Positions 1 through 11,410 of a stretch of 64,000 nucleotides of DNA are shown here, piece by piece (position 1 is the stretch's first letter; each line of letters opens with the position of its first letter). This DNA comes from Sitta carolinensis (lineage: Eukaryota; Chordata; Aves; Passeriformes; Sittidae). A program made the translations under genes and the position numbers. The stretch is from assembly GCA_032173965.1 (NCBI GenBank), contig CM063288.1, forward strand, positions 16,782,501 to 16,846,500, written 5' to 3'. A model generated the notes under the pieces. That model was not told the DNA's origin, ran no database searches, and was given only the letters and a program-made list of their open reading frames with translations.

Positions 1-1431
1 GGTTGCTGGCAAGAGGATGCCTTAAAATAACCTACTTAAAATATATTATTTTATAAAATGTTTAAACTTGCAAAAAATTGTCATCCACTCTGTAATTGCA
101 AGAAAACCTGTCATGTTAAGCCAACATAGAACTAATCTGTGGGATTAAATATTGTCTCAAATAATATTATTTCTGAATGATAGAAGAACAGTCCATAACT
201 ATTACGCATATTTTTTGGGTTATACATATTGACTGTTTTGCCTGAGAAATACTGAGCTTTATGTTTTTCGTTTTTTTTTTTGTTTTGTTTTGTTTTGTTT
301 GTTTGTTTTTTTTTTCCCATAGAAAAATAGTCAGTGTAATGCACTTTTTCTTCCGTATTTTCCCCCATCTTGGTGCCCTTTTATTATTCATCAGAGATTT
401 CGGAGCAACTCAGCTAGTGCTTTTATTGCATGCCATTGTATTTTTCTTCCATTTTATCTTGTGTAAGTTTAGGTTGTTATTATAATATTTGCAATAACCT
501 TTGCAAAGTTTAATCTTGTATTACAATGCCTGCAATGACAAACCACAGCTAGTCTGAGACTGGGAATATTTTTCTTGAATGTCTCCACCATCAGTCTATG
601 GTGTGTGTATGTCAGTTTTACCGAAAGCTTGGATAGGGTATCAGCTGTCACTGAATCTTGTCTAGATTTATATTCTAGCTGTAAACCTCACAACTGTGTG
701 AAGACTAGCCTCTGCAATGTAGGCGATGAAACTTTGAAATTCTTCCTCGCGGCTGTTACTAGTGGCTTTGTTTCTGACAGCTTCTAATTTTCTGTACATA
801 ATAAAATCAATTATTTTGCATGTATATGCTAAAGCTAGAGGCTGTTTTTTGACTGTGCATGCTACAATTAGTTATGTAAATAGCAGCATATGCTACAAGT
901 TTTCAGTGCTCACCCTGTCTTTACAGAAGTGTTGGCTCAGGCTCTGCTTCAAAGTTAGTTGGCAGAGGTGTTTGGTTCTCCATGGCTCAGGCTTTCAAGA
1001 CATTGCTTTCTTCGGCAGCTCTCTCTCATGTTTTGTGTTTCAGTCTATAGTACCTGTGTGTACACCAAAGCCAATGCATGCCTTGAATGTATGAGGGATT
1101 TTGGTAGTTAGACTTTTAAGCTTCCCCATATTTTTCGTGATTCATAATAGAGGTATGCTGGTAATTGTGTGCTATTGAATGCCTCTGTCTGTGTACATCC
1201 ATCTTCTCCCTATCCTGCTTGGACTATTTCTTCAAATTTGAGCTTATGTTTCTTCTTAATGAATTTTCAACCAGACCTTTCTAGAGATTTAGGGTATTTA
1301 ATGTAGTTAAATTATAATTTATTCCTTTATAATGAAGCCCCTATTATTGCTGTCTTTTCAATATCATCAAACATTTTTGGGTTTTTCTGTAAAATGCTTC
1401 ATCTGCAGAGTATAATCCAAAAGGTAGGTTG
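1..1431. other. Intergenic AT-rich DNA, no gene seen
   Basis: This is AT-rich sequence with stop codons frequent in all frames. The open frames present (at most 110 codons, at 762-1094) have no recognisable domain and look like chance. The only structure I see is the T-rich tract at 271-315. If the SLC4A10 call is right, this is distal 5' flanking DNA about 28 kb upstream of the gene. Confidence 0.7.
271..315. repeat. Oligo-T / (GTTTT)n simple repeat
   Basis: A run of eleven T is followed by several GTTTT units, two GTTT units and a second T run. This is ordinary low-complexity sequence. The short open frames across it on both strands (poly-F or poly-K) are products of the repeat. Confidence 0.9.
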
Positions 1432-1761
1432 CTCTCTACAACTGCCTGAAAGGAGATGGTAGTGAGGTGGGGGCTGGTCTCTTTTGCCATGTCCCAAGCA
1501 AAAGGGTGAGTGGAAATGGCCTTACTTTGCACTCGGGAAAGTTCAGATTAGATATTGGAAAAGAAAAAATCACTGGAAGAGTGGTTAGGCATTGGAATAA
1601 GTTTCCTGGGGAGGTGGTGTAGTTCTTTTTGGAAATGCTCAAGGGAAGTCTGGATGAAGCACCTGGGGATATGGTTTAGGGGTGATTATGGTGGTGCTGG
1701 GCTGGTGGTTGCAGCAGATGATCTTGGTTTCTTACAACCTTGATGATTCTGTGATTCTGTA
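1432..1761 (+). mobile_element. CR1 LINE fragment, 3' end, 5'-truncated
   Basis: The segment follows the CR1 3' region in order: TACAACTGCCTGAAAGGAG at the left, then the 'gaaatggcct' block, then 'ggtta.gcattggaa', 'ggggatatggtttag' and 'tggtggtgctgggctg', ending in the tail TGATTCTGTGATTCTGT. It is the terminal ~330 bp of the element, the usual size for a 5'-truncated CR1. Several internal differences from the consensus as I remember it indicate an old, inactive copy. No reverse transcriptase is present. Confidence 0.9.
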
Positions 1762-2953
1762 AAGCAGGAGTGGTGTTTCCAAGTGGTGTTTTAAACATGA
1801 CCACAAGCTATTGGTTTTCCCTGGAAGATTTTTCTGGAGCACTGATAAAACACCAGTGTGGAGCAGGTTTTGACCTCTGAATCTTAAATTACAGCATTTC
1901 CTAGTATGAGTCAGAAAACCACACAGGTTTGTTAAAGTCTATTGTCTATCACTTTTCTGCTAGCTTCTTATAGAGGAGTGATTATTATTAAAATTATTAA
2001 TTATTTAAAGATAATTTTGGTTAAGAGTTTATGCTGTGCTACATACTAATAGAGGATATTTGTTAGATAAGCACATTCCTCTAGAATTCATTAACAAGCT
2101 CATCTTATCTCTTAAGTTAGCTCTGTGCTGGAACTTTTGAGAATCATATATCTTTTGTATTTATGTGGTTATGTGTATTTATGTAGTTCTGACACCTTTA
2201 CTGCTGAAGGCATATGATAGTAAAGCCATAATGCAATCATAAACAGGAGCTTCCTGGCTGGTGTCAGACTGAATTTAGGTGCTGTGAAGAACCTCTGGAA
2301 AAAGAAAAATTTCAACAAGGTGTGTGAGAAGCCAAGCCCCTATCGTGGATTGACCAAAGAAGTCATTAGATATTTTGAAGACTAGTTGATATGCTTATAT
2401 CTAAGGAGTAAGTAATTCAGAAACTATTGGGGGCATAAAACTGAAAATATGCTGAGTCAATACACATCATCATAGGTGAGGGAAGATCCTAAAGCTAACA
2501 CAGCAAAAAAATATAATTATTTTTCTTAAAAAAAGGAGCTGGCATAGTCTGAAATGTGAGGAAGAAGATGCTATAGCGCAGTGTAATCAATGAGCTGGTT
2601 TGGTAGAAATAGGATTACAAAAGGAGAGACCAATCATAACTGGTAAAAGCCACAGTCTTCCATCAAAATCCTTTGTCTATTGTCTTCTACCAGGATCATC
2701 ACCTAAGAGATTAAATACATGGGACCTTGTATTTTAGAGAAATACCAGGATTACTCCTTGAGCTGAAGATTTTAATTCCTGCATACTGCTAAACAGCTGG
2801 ATTTCTCTCTTTGAAAGAGGGTTTGTTAGCGCATGCCTTCTACTTTGTCATACATAAAGTATTTACATATTCCTATTTCTGAATGTGTATGGTGGGTCTT
2901 GGAAAAGAAAATTCCAGTGACAAAGTGACCTGTTGGTCTAACAGCAGCTACTT
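1762..2953. other. Intergenic DNA, nothing recognised
   Basis: This AT-rich stretch lies between two CR1 fragments of opposite orientation. No open frame over about 60 codons, RNA gene or repeat family is recognisable. Confidence 0.7.
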
Positions 2954-3032
2954 ATGAATCACAGAATCATAGAACATCCTCAATTGGAGGGGACCCACAA
3001 TGACCAAATAAAAATTCCTTTTTTAGCCCTTT
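2954..3032 (-). mobile_element. CR1 LINE fragment, short 3' tail, minus strand
   Basis: Reading left to right, 'tgaatcacagaatcatagaa' is the inverted CR1 terminal octamer tail. It is followed by 'attggaggggacccacaa', which matches the inverted CR1 3' UTR block (TTGGAAGGGACCCACAAGGA in the usual form). Only about 80 bp is recognisable, and the right-hand boundary is uncertain because the sequence decays into T-rich DNA. Confidence 0.8.
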
Positions 3033-4032
3033 GTTCAACTTAAGCTTATCTTCTAAAACCCATACCATCAAACATGCGTGATATCTATGCATATGCAAAT
3101 ACTTGGAAATCAACTATAATTATGTTAAATATATTATTGATATGGTAAATGATAAATGTAGAAGTCAGTACATTAATTTGGCCTGATTAATGGCTTAAAA
3201 ATCTGCTTTTGTAAGTATTTTTTTTTCTTTGAAAGTAAACCTATTTTCCAAATGTATTTAAAATGTTAATAAACTATTAAATGAACAAGTAACACTATAT
3301 TCAACATTTTTACACCATTTCTACAGTGGGTAAAATTGTAGTATAAAGTTGGTGTATACTCGATAACAATTTACATGTTTATTTTACCATCTGGTAAATG
3401 TGTAAACGATATTTTGAGAAGCACATTTCAAATTCACTTTAACAACTTATCCCCGACAATATGTATCCTATCTCATGTACTGACTGGAAGGATTTTGAAA
3501 ACCTCTCAGAGAGAAATGCAGTAACAAAACATTTATTTTTTTTAGTGATGAGTAAGATCAAGCTTAGCATCAAGTTGGAGGTCTTTCAATATTTAGGAGG
3601 GATTTTGGTGCATTACTGGTGTCAAAGAGAGATTTCAGACTGTTTTACACACTACGGTATAAAGATATCATATCCTCTTCCCTAAAGAAACCATAGGGTG
3701 CATAGGTAGTAATAACAAAACAAATACAGTTTGCTATGTTGTTGTATAACTGTATTGTATCCTTTCCAGGGGGTTTGAATTTGCTATCTCTTGTGTCTAA
3801 ATATGGGAAGCTCATTATTAGAAGTGTTACAGTGAACCCCAAGTGAATTGCTTTTCTCATGTACTTTAACAGCACTTTGACACTGCAGCCTTCTGCCTTT
3901 TTATTTTAGTCTTCTGTTTATTGGTCTCTCTGGATTAAATTGCAAGCACTTTCTTAAATACACCAAACTAGAGAATATTCTGTTGTAGCTCAGCTTTTAT
4001 TCACCCTTTCCTAGCTGTTACTAATCTTAACT

Positions 4033-4140
4033 GAAAAACAAAAAACCCAGCAGTCCACCCCCAAATTAAAAAAAAAATCCAACCCCCAAAAAAGATTTCC
4101 TTTTCTGCTTCCCCAACCCCCTCCAAAATTTAAAAAACCC
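4033..4140. repeat. A/C-rich low-complexity stretch
   Basis: The + strand here is mostly runs of A alternating with runs of C (AAAAACCC, CCACCCCC, A10, CCAACCCCC and so on) with few G. It may be a decayed A-rich repeat. No family is identifiable. Confidence 0.7.
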
Positions 4141-7100
4141 TGCCCTGAAAGCAAGTCTGCCTGGAGAACACCTCCACACTAATGACCATCTGGCCAATCT
4201 GCAAATGAGATTTGAGAGCAGATTTCAAATGTAGGCACCAGTTAGTCTGTGCCTTGCATTAGTCCATTAGAATTTAAAAGATTTGAAAGCATTTAGGCAG
4301 CCAGAGAACAGGCAGGTACCCTAACTTTGGGAAATCCAATCAGGTATCTCTTTGTTCCTTCCAGGGCCGAAATGCCCTTGTTCTGGTACCTGACCAGCAA
4401 TGTTCCTTTACAGTTTGTGGCAGAGCTTCGCTTGAGTATATACATGTTATAATGGGCAGTAATCTTAAAACACCCTTGAAAAAGCATCGGTGAAAAAACC
4501 ATAAAAATGATTTGTACAAATTCTAGTTAACTTTTGTACCAAATTTAATGAATGACAAATGTCATATCTTTTTATTTATGTGTTATTCAAACCCCTGATT
4601 AGTGCAGTCTAATCCAGTCCTGGTCTTGAGTAATCAGAGAAACTTGTGAGCTGCTCTGATTTTAGGTGTGCTCCTAAAATCAGGTTTTAGTCCAATAATA
4701 ATAATAAAACAGGCTGTCATTAAACAACAAATTTAAACCTAGAAAGATATTTCTATTTTTGAGGTTAATTAAGCTCACTGAATTTAACATTACTGTTTTG
4801 TTTCATTTGGTATTGAATATATTTCACTAACGAATTTCAGGTTTAGCAGTCATTTTCTCCTTTTGCTTACATATATTAGACAGGACCTTTCCTGTTTGTA
4901 AATGAGCACAATCAAAGGTAATCTACTTCTTAGCAGACTGTTAAAGAAATTTTTGCTTTTTAGCTCTCTTCCCTTTGCTGGCTTCTTGTTTCGTCTCAGC
5001 TCTGTGAAGAGTGCTGTCAAAGTTATGTAAACAATAATTTATTATTGTGTTTCCAATGATAAGAAAATGGATCCAGAAACCCTTTCAGCAAAAGAGCAGT
5101 GGTTGTTAAGGACACCTGCTGTTACAAAGGAACTTCGTACAGGAGCTAATTATTCGATACGTAGAGTCTGAGCTGAGAGCACCTGGAAACATGCAGAACT
5201 GAATGGGGTTTGTAGGACCAATAGAAGTTTTAAATATGTACTGAATTTGTCTTTCTCTTTAGATTGGCTGCTGGTGTCTATACTGCAGAAGCATTACTCA
5301 GATGCTTAAAATGTTGTATAACTCGAATCACCTGGAAAAAATGAGCAACACTTGGAAAATCTACTTGATAGAGGTCTGGAGAGGCATCCTGAAATGATAC
5401 AGGTTTGAAGGTAGGCAGTAAACAGACAAAGCTTTGGATAGTGGGTAACATCACTTTTATTGTTCTTTATTAGAATTTTAATATTGCAATTTATGAAATG
5501 GAAAACAATTTAGTCTGTAGCTATTTACTGTCGAACATGCTGCTTGCACTCAGGAGTGCCAATGATAGCAAGGAATCTGCTCCTTACCCCATGATCACAC
5601 TTATCATGGTGCATTTCAAGAATAAGGTCTCCTGGCTTACAAAATGCAAGCTGTTTCCCTTTAAGTGAAAAAATATCCAAGCCCGCTTAAGAATGATTTA
5701 ATAAAAAATGACCTTTTAAAAAAGTAAGTTAAAATTAATATTTAGTTCTTGTATTGTTAATAACTGGCATGCGCTTGCCTCAGAAAATCCCCTCTCCCAG
5801 GCTTTTCTGTGTGTCTGCTTATTTAAAAAAAATTGTAAATATCAAACTATGTATTTGGTGTTCTAACTCTTTTAATTACAATTTTAAAATTAAATGTGAC
5901 ATTTTATAGATTTTGATATTGACTAAAATGGACCTTTTAAAGTGACATAAATACATAAATTGAGATTGATAAATTTATTTCAGACTACCATATGGGAAGG
6001 CTGATTACAAGGGCATGTGGAGCACAAAGCAAATTAAAGATATTCTTACTTCTTACTGTGGACCATTGCTGCCTTCCCCATGTTCCTTGGAAGCTAAACT
6101 GAATAGCATTTACAAAAAATATTAAGCTAAGGGTATCATCATAAATTCTCCCTTTATGTAGTCCTGTTCTTTATTGACAGTCAGATTTGCATCAAAGAAC
6201 ATGACACCAGTGACTTGCTGGCAGCTTAAGTAATTGGGGAAAAAAGTGGTTATTCATATGGAAACAGGAGTTGGCTCATTACAGCCAATCACCTGAATAG
6301 CAAATGGTATGGTTGCCAATAGATAGAGAAAAAGGCAAGTCTAGTGGAAAATAGGAGCATTTAAAGGCCAAGAAAAGACATATGGTCTGTCTATGCTTGC
6401 CTTATACGCCTGGAAATTATAAATTAAGCTACAATATAGCCCACCACCTTAATGTGAAAATTTTCCATTTTTTCCCATCTTAATCTTAAGAAATTTAGCA
6501 GATTTGGCTAGTAACATTGACTGGCTCTTGTGTCAGCATTTAAGTTCTTTATGAAAGTAGTAGTTGAATTTATTCTTGTCTAGTATTTAGTTCTGTTATG
6601 GCCATAAAGGATGTACTTTTGAAATAAACTCTCTTTCATAGCAATTGTAAATGTGGATCTGTTTTGTCCTTTACAGATGCCTATATTTCCGTGAGGGTAG
6701 GGAAGAAAAAAAGAGTGAGTAGTTCTCAACAGCTACTTTCTGAAAGATAAATAATGTGGAGGTGACAGGAAATTTGTCTTCAAGTACGGTAAACACTTCA
6801 ATGGCTATCTTTCTCACTCCTTGCTGTTTTAATTTTTGTGTTATAATGATCTCCTATTCCTATAATGAAATAGGAGTCCAAGTTTAAGTAACACTGGGCT
6901 TATTGAGGTGGCTACCTGACTGCTTTTCTGGTAAAGTGTTAGTAAACTTTAAGAATATTAAACTGTTTTAAATGTGCTTGTAAGGACACATTTCACTTGA
7001 GACATCAATTTCTCGAACATCTCAGGGCAGCCTGAATTTTTACAAGATTTTGCATGGGCTCAAGACTGTGAAGGCTTGTACCCTTTTCTTACATGTGGTT

Positions 7101-8330
7101 GTTTTATAATGGATTCCTTATTCTAAACCATCCCATCATATATAGTCGCGTGGCAAACAGATGCTGGATTCTGCCCTTTTTAAATGCTGTACTCTGAAAC
7201 TCTGATGGTTTCTCCTTTTCACTTAGAAATAGTGACAAAACAAACAGCACAGGACCATGACATGAGCTTCCTGGCCTTTATTTCACCCTTTTATGTACTT
7301 GAAAGGGTTACTAAAATTTTATTTCTGGTTTTCATTCCTGGGCTCTGAAAATATTGCGAATTTTACATATTCCAAAGTTTCTTTGATTGTGGCTGAAAAA
7401 AAAACAACCGAAACCTGCTTAGGTTGTAAGTAATTTATGCCTTCATTGTAGTATTAGAGGAATAATGAAACTTAAAAATATGTTTTGAGCAAACTTCAGA
7501 TTTAATGGAGGAACAGTGGACAGCAAAATGATTTATTATAACTAACATGCATTTAAGATTTGACATGTGATAGATCTTGTCAAAGCCATGAAATTTGGAG
7601 CTGCATAAAAATACATATAAGCTCACCTGAAGTAATTGCAACTACAGTTTCTAAAATGGGTCAATTGGTGACAGAGTACACTTGTTCTTACCCCACCCTC
7701 ACAAGCATTGGGTCTCTTCACAAGTACCTCTGTTCTCCTCTTTCTTGCTCTTTCTCTGCAGGTGAGTGGCCTGCCAGTTTCATTTCCCTGTTTCATTTCA
7801 GCACAGGCACAATGAAATCATCCCAACTGGTGACCTTTCTGACAAGCAACTGCAGAAATGAAGATTTTTAATCCACTCTAAACGTGACACATGCCCCATA
7901 TGGTTATTTTGTGTTTTCTGAGGTGCAGGGCAGAGTAAATGTTTGCACAATTCTGAAAAAAACACTGCTAAGAAAGGATCTTAAGAAAATATCTCATTAT
8001 TCTGGGATCACCCTGCACTCAAAGTAGTAGAAATTTTTATTTCTAGAAGTTCCACCCTGTGACATTTTTTATTCAGGTCCATAAAGCATCCCATAACTCT
8101 TCAATGAACCCTTACCAGGTAAGACCAGACTAGGTAACAAGAGTCTTTCCCCACCACTATACAATGGCATCACTCATTTACTGTAGCTCCAATTAATGGC
8201 AGTAGAAGTTACACTTGTAAATTCCCCCACGCATTAATGAGTGAACAGACCCCCTCTGTTTAGTTAACCATCTTCCAGTTACCTGGCACTTTCCCCATCC
8301 CTTGTGAGATCTCAAATATTTAATTAAAGC

Positions 8331-8378
8331 CTTTCCTTTTTTTTCCTTTTCCTTTTTTTTCCTCCCCCCACTCTCCTT
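8331..8378. repeat. Polypyrimidine tract
   Basis: Almost 50 consecutive pyrimidines (CTTTCC and T8 blocks, then CCTCCCCCC), interrupted by a single A near 8370. Such tracts can form triplex DNA. Here it is most likely simple sequence. The minus-strand lysine/glutamate-rich open frame across it is an artefact. Confidence 0.85.
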
Positions 8379-10232
8379 CATTCAGTTTGTTGAGTTGTAA
8401 TTCTTGTTGGCCTGATGCCTTGGCAACATTCAGCACTTCTAATTGCCTGTATAGTCTGGCCTAGTCATGGAGCCTTTTAACTTTCATTCAGGCTTCCAGC
8501 AGTATCAGCCTCACTGGTCACAAGCTTCCCACTCAGGTTCCGTTCACAGCCCTTTTGCTGATTACTTGTTATGTATTTAAAGAGCTCCATACTGTTTATT
8601 TCATTTCCTGTTTGAGATAGTCTGTTTGCTTAATTTTTTTCTATGCTAATTTAATTTTAAACATATAGGGCTGTCTTCTTGGTCAAACAAGCCAGAATTT
8701 TGCATCCATATGTTACATTAAATAATAATAAAACAACAAATAATAGTCAATGCTTTCTACTTCTATAATGTCTACCATTCAATGATCTCATAGCATTCTT
8801 ATTTTACAAGTGGTAAAATGGTGTCAAGAGACATGAACTACTTGTTAAACAATATGTATGACATCTGTTACAGAGCCAGACACAGGATTGAATAGTTGGG
8901 TTTTCACTAATAGCAGTTAGTCTAAAATTTGCAATATGCTATAGGAATTATTAGGTTAAAATATGCTTCAACAGAGTGGGCTGTACCCTGGTGGAGACAC
9001 GTATTGTGGAGACTTTTGTTCTCAGATTATCGTCTTTACTGGCTTCTAAGTTGCAGAATGGACAGGGGAATCCAATGGATATACACGTGGACTCTCTAAA
9101 GGTTAGTAACCCCTGTAATTATAATTCATGTTGATTTTAAAGGCACTAGTATTAATCACAAATAGCCTGGTGCATTTTTTGTTTCATTTTGTTGTCTGTG
9201 TGAAGATCTAGCATCCCCAATTCCCTTTGATTTCAGCAAACCTCTGGCTTATTATGGCTACAATAACTCATTTATTTCTCTGCAGAGATAATATGCTAAT
9301 GTTATGCCATATGATATTTTCTGAAAGTGTTCTTTTTCAATGTCGAACAGCATACACATAAATTAAAAATGGACACTGTAATTCTTGGTTTTTAAGGTTG
9401 CCCATGCCCAGCAGCTGATCGTGGCTCTGTGCTGTGAGGGCTGCTGGGACCTCATCTATGGCCATGGCCAAATTCCTTTGATCACTCTGCAGGAGTCAAC
9501 AGCTGATTTAATGCCTGCACTTTGCTTTCAGAAAGCACATGCTTATATTCACTGTAACTGTGTACTTAAAGGAAAATATTACATGTGTGTGTTCCTCTTC
9601 CCAAGGTGAGAATGCAAGGGCAAAGAAGAACCAACACAATCATATTCGTAGCAAGTGTGAGTGGAGGCCAAGCTTGGGAAAAAGGAGGAACATTCCCTGC
9701 TGGCTGGGGTAGGTTCCCTAACACGGTGGTAAGCATGGTGAAATGATCTTTCATAGTTTTCAGGAGTAAAATCAGATTAATTCTTCCAGTGACACAAAAT
9801 TTACCAGAGATTCCATAGAAATAACAAGGTGGACTAGAAGGATAGCATCTGAGACATGTAGAAGTAAAAAATATTATACAATATCCTTGAAAGAAAAATC
9901 TTGAAATCTGATTGTTTCCTTAAGAACAACTCAAATTGTGATCATGTCTGAAAAGCAGCTATATACAAAACATCTTGCTACAAATACAGGGTTTAATTTG
10001 CAACATAAATGTATGTCCATTTATTTCTATATTCCTACTTGATTGACCAGCATGTATTCTGAGCTAAGTGCTAAGCATAACTTGATGCCCATGGCTGCAT
10101 CTGGGCTGCTTTTGGATACGGACTGTGTGGGCTTTTGAACAATAGTCTGCCAAGCAATGTATCATGAATCCTAATCATTTTAGAAAACAGTTGTTCTTTT
10201 TCTTCAGCAAATACTGCCGTATCCACATTATT

Positions 10233-10235
<3 letters not shown>

Positions 10236-10272
<37 letters not shown>
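10236..10272. repeat. (AT)18 microsatellite
   Basis: An uninterrupted AT dinucleotide run of about 37 bp. Perfect AT runs of this length are usually length-polymorphic. Confidence 0.97.
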
Positions 10273-10274
<2 letters not shown>

Positions 10275-10575
10275 CGTTTTGAAAATCCTTCTCAGTTTGA
10301 AGAATTCTAATGCTTCATACAGTGATTATGCAAAAGTCTCATGTATAAGCAATACCAATGTTACTGGAAGCGCCTCTTACAGAGTCCAAATATAGCAGAT
10401 CAAATCAAAACTGTGCTACATCTTAAGCAACTGTTGACCCATTTCCATATCAAATTGGTTTCTGTTATAGAAGACTTTGCTTTTTCTTTTGGAGATATTT
10501 ACTTGCACTGTTCTAGCTCAAGTATAGTAACAGCACATTTTATTCTAAGGTCATTTAGTAATCAATCAATTGTTG

Positions 10576-10590
10576 TTTTTTTTTTTTTTT
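10576..10590. repeat. Oligo-T15 tract
   Basis: Fifteen consecutive T. Simple sequence with no associated element recognised. Confidence 0.9.
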
Positions 10591-10999
10591 AACTTGGTTT
10601 ATGAAAAACTTTCTAATTAGGAGACTGTCACAATAAAAAGCATGTTTCTGCTCTGTGGTATGTGAATATACCACTGGCTCCTGTAAAATCAGTTGCCATG
10701 ATTCAGCACATGCAGGAAGCTGGTGCTAGATGCTATGCCATGTGCAGGATGCCCACCAGTTGGCTTGGTAAGCTCAGTCCTAAATATCTAACTTAAATAA
10801 ACTGAGGCGAGGAAATTCTATTTTAAAATTTTCGCTTTGCCCCTTGTTTATCCTGCTTTTTTGGGGGGGAGGCGAGGGGTTAGGGGATCAGCACAATTAA
10901 TAGACTATGGTATATCAGTCGAATTTGAGAGATTGCTATAAATACCTAGAGTAGGAAGAAGGTGAGTTGTTAGAGGTGTAACTTGTTTGTGTCACTTTG

Positions 11000-11410
11000 T
11001 TAGAACATTAGCAGTATCTCAATATAGATTTCTTTTTTGGATTCTAATGGTCTATTCATTTCACCAGGGAGAGGATGGGGAGAATGTGTTACTGCTGTTT
11101 TTCTGGCATGAACTACCATTCTCTTTGGTGGCTCCTGGAGTCCCCCATGGGAGGCAGCGGTCCCTCTGGCAGGGACTGCTGCCAGAGCTGTCTCTCTCTG
11201 CTGCCACATTTCCTGCAGCTGTGCCACTGTGTGTGGACATTGATGTAGGTGACGCTGCTGAATAGTGAATCTCAGGCCCAAGTACCGTTTTAAAGCAGGA
11301 TTTACTTCTTGCACAAAAATGTGTAGCCCAGGCAGCAGGCCAGCTGGGACTGCGACAGGCATGCCAGTCCTGTGCTCCAAATACTCTATTATGTTGTATA
11401 TGATCAAGCC
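11000..11410 (-). other. GC-rich block with a 135-codon minus-strand open frame, unidentified
   Basis: This ~350 bp block is clearly richer in G+C than its surroundings. Outside the CpG island it carries the longest open frame in the window (135 codons, minus strand, 11407 down to 11000). A second minus frame (117 codons) and a plus frame (92 codons) are also open, which weakens the case for coding. The middle of the 135-codon frame has a protein-like mix of residues (for example LKRYLGLRFTIQQRHLHQCP), but I recognise no family and see no promoter or polyadenylation signal. It could be a decayed repeat or transposon fragment, an isolated exon of a non-coding RNA, or chance. Confidence 0.3.

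Larger units (their letters stand above)
3033..10235. other. Intergenic DNA with only simple repeats
   Basis: About 7 kb of AT-rich sequence. The longest open frame (103 codons at 7560-7871) shows no domain or codon bias. I see only the A/C-rich stretch at 4033-4140 and the polypyrimidine tract at 8331-8378. Conserved non-coding elements could be hidden here, but a single sequence cannot show them. Confidence 0.65.
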
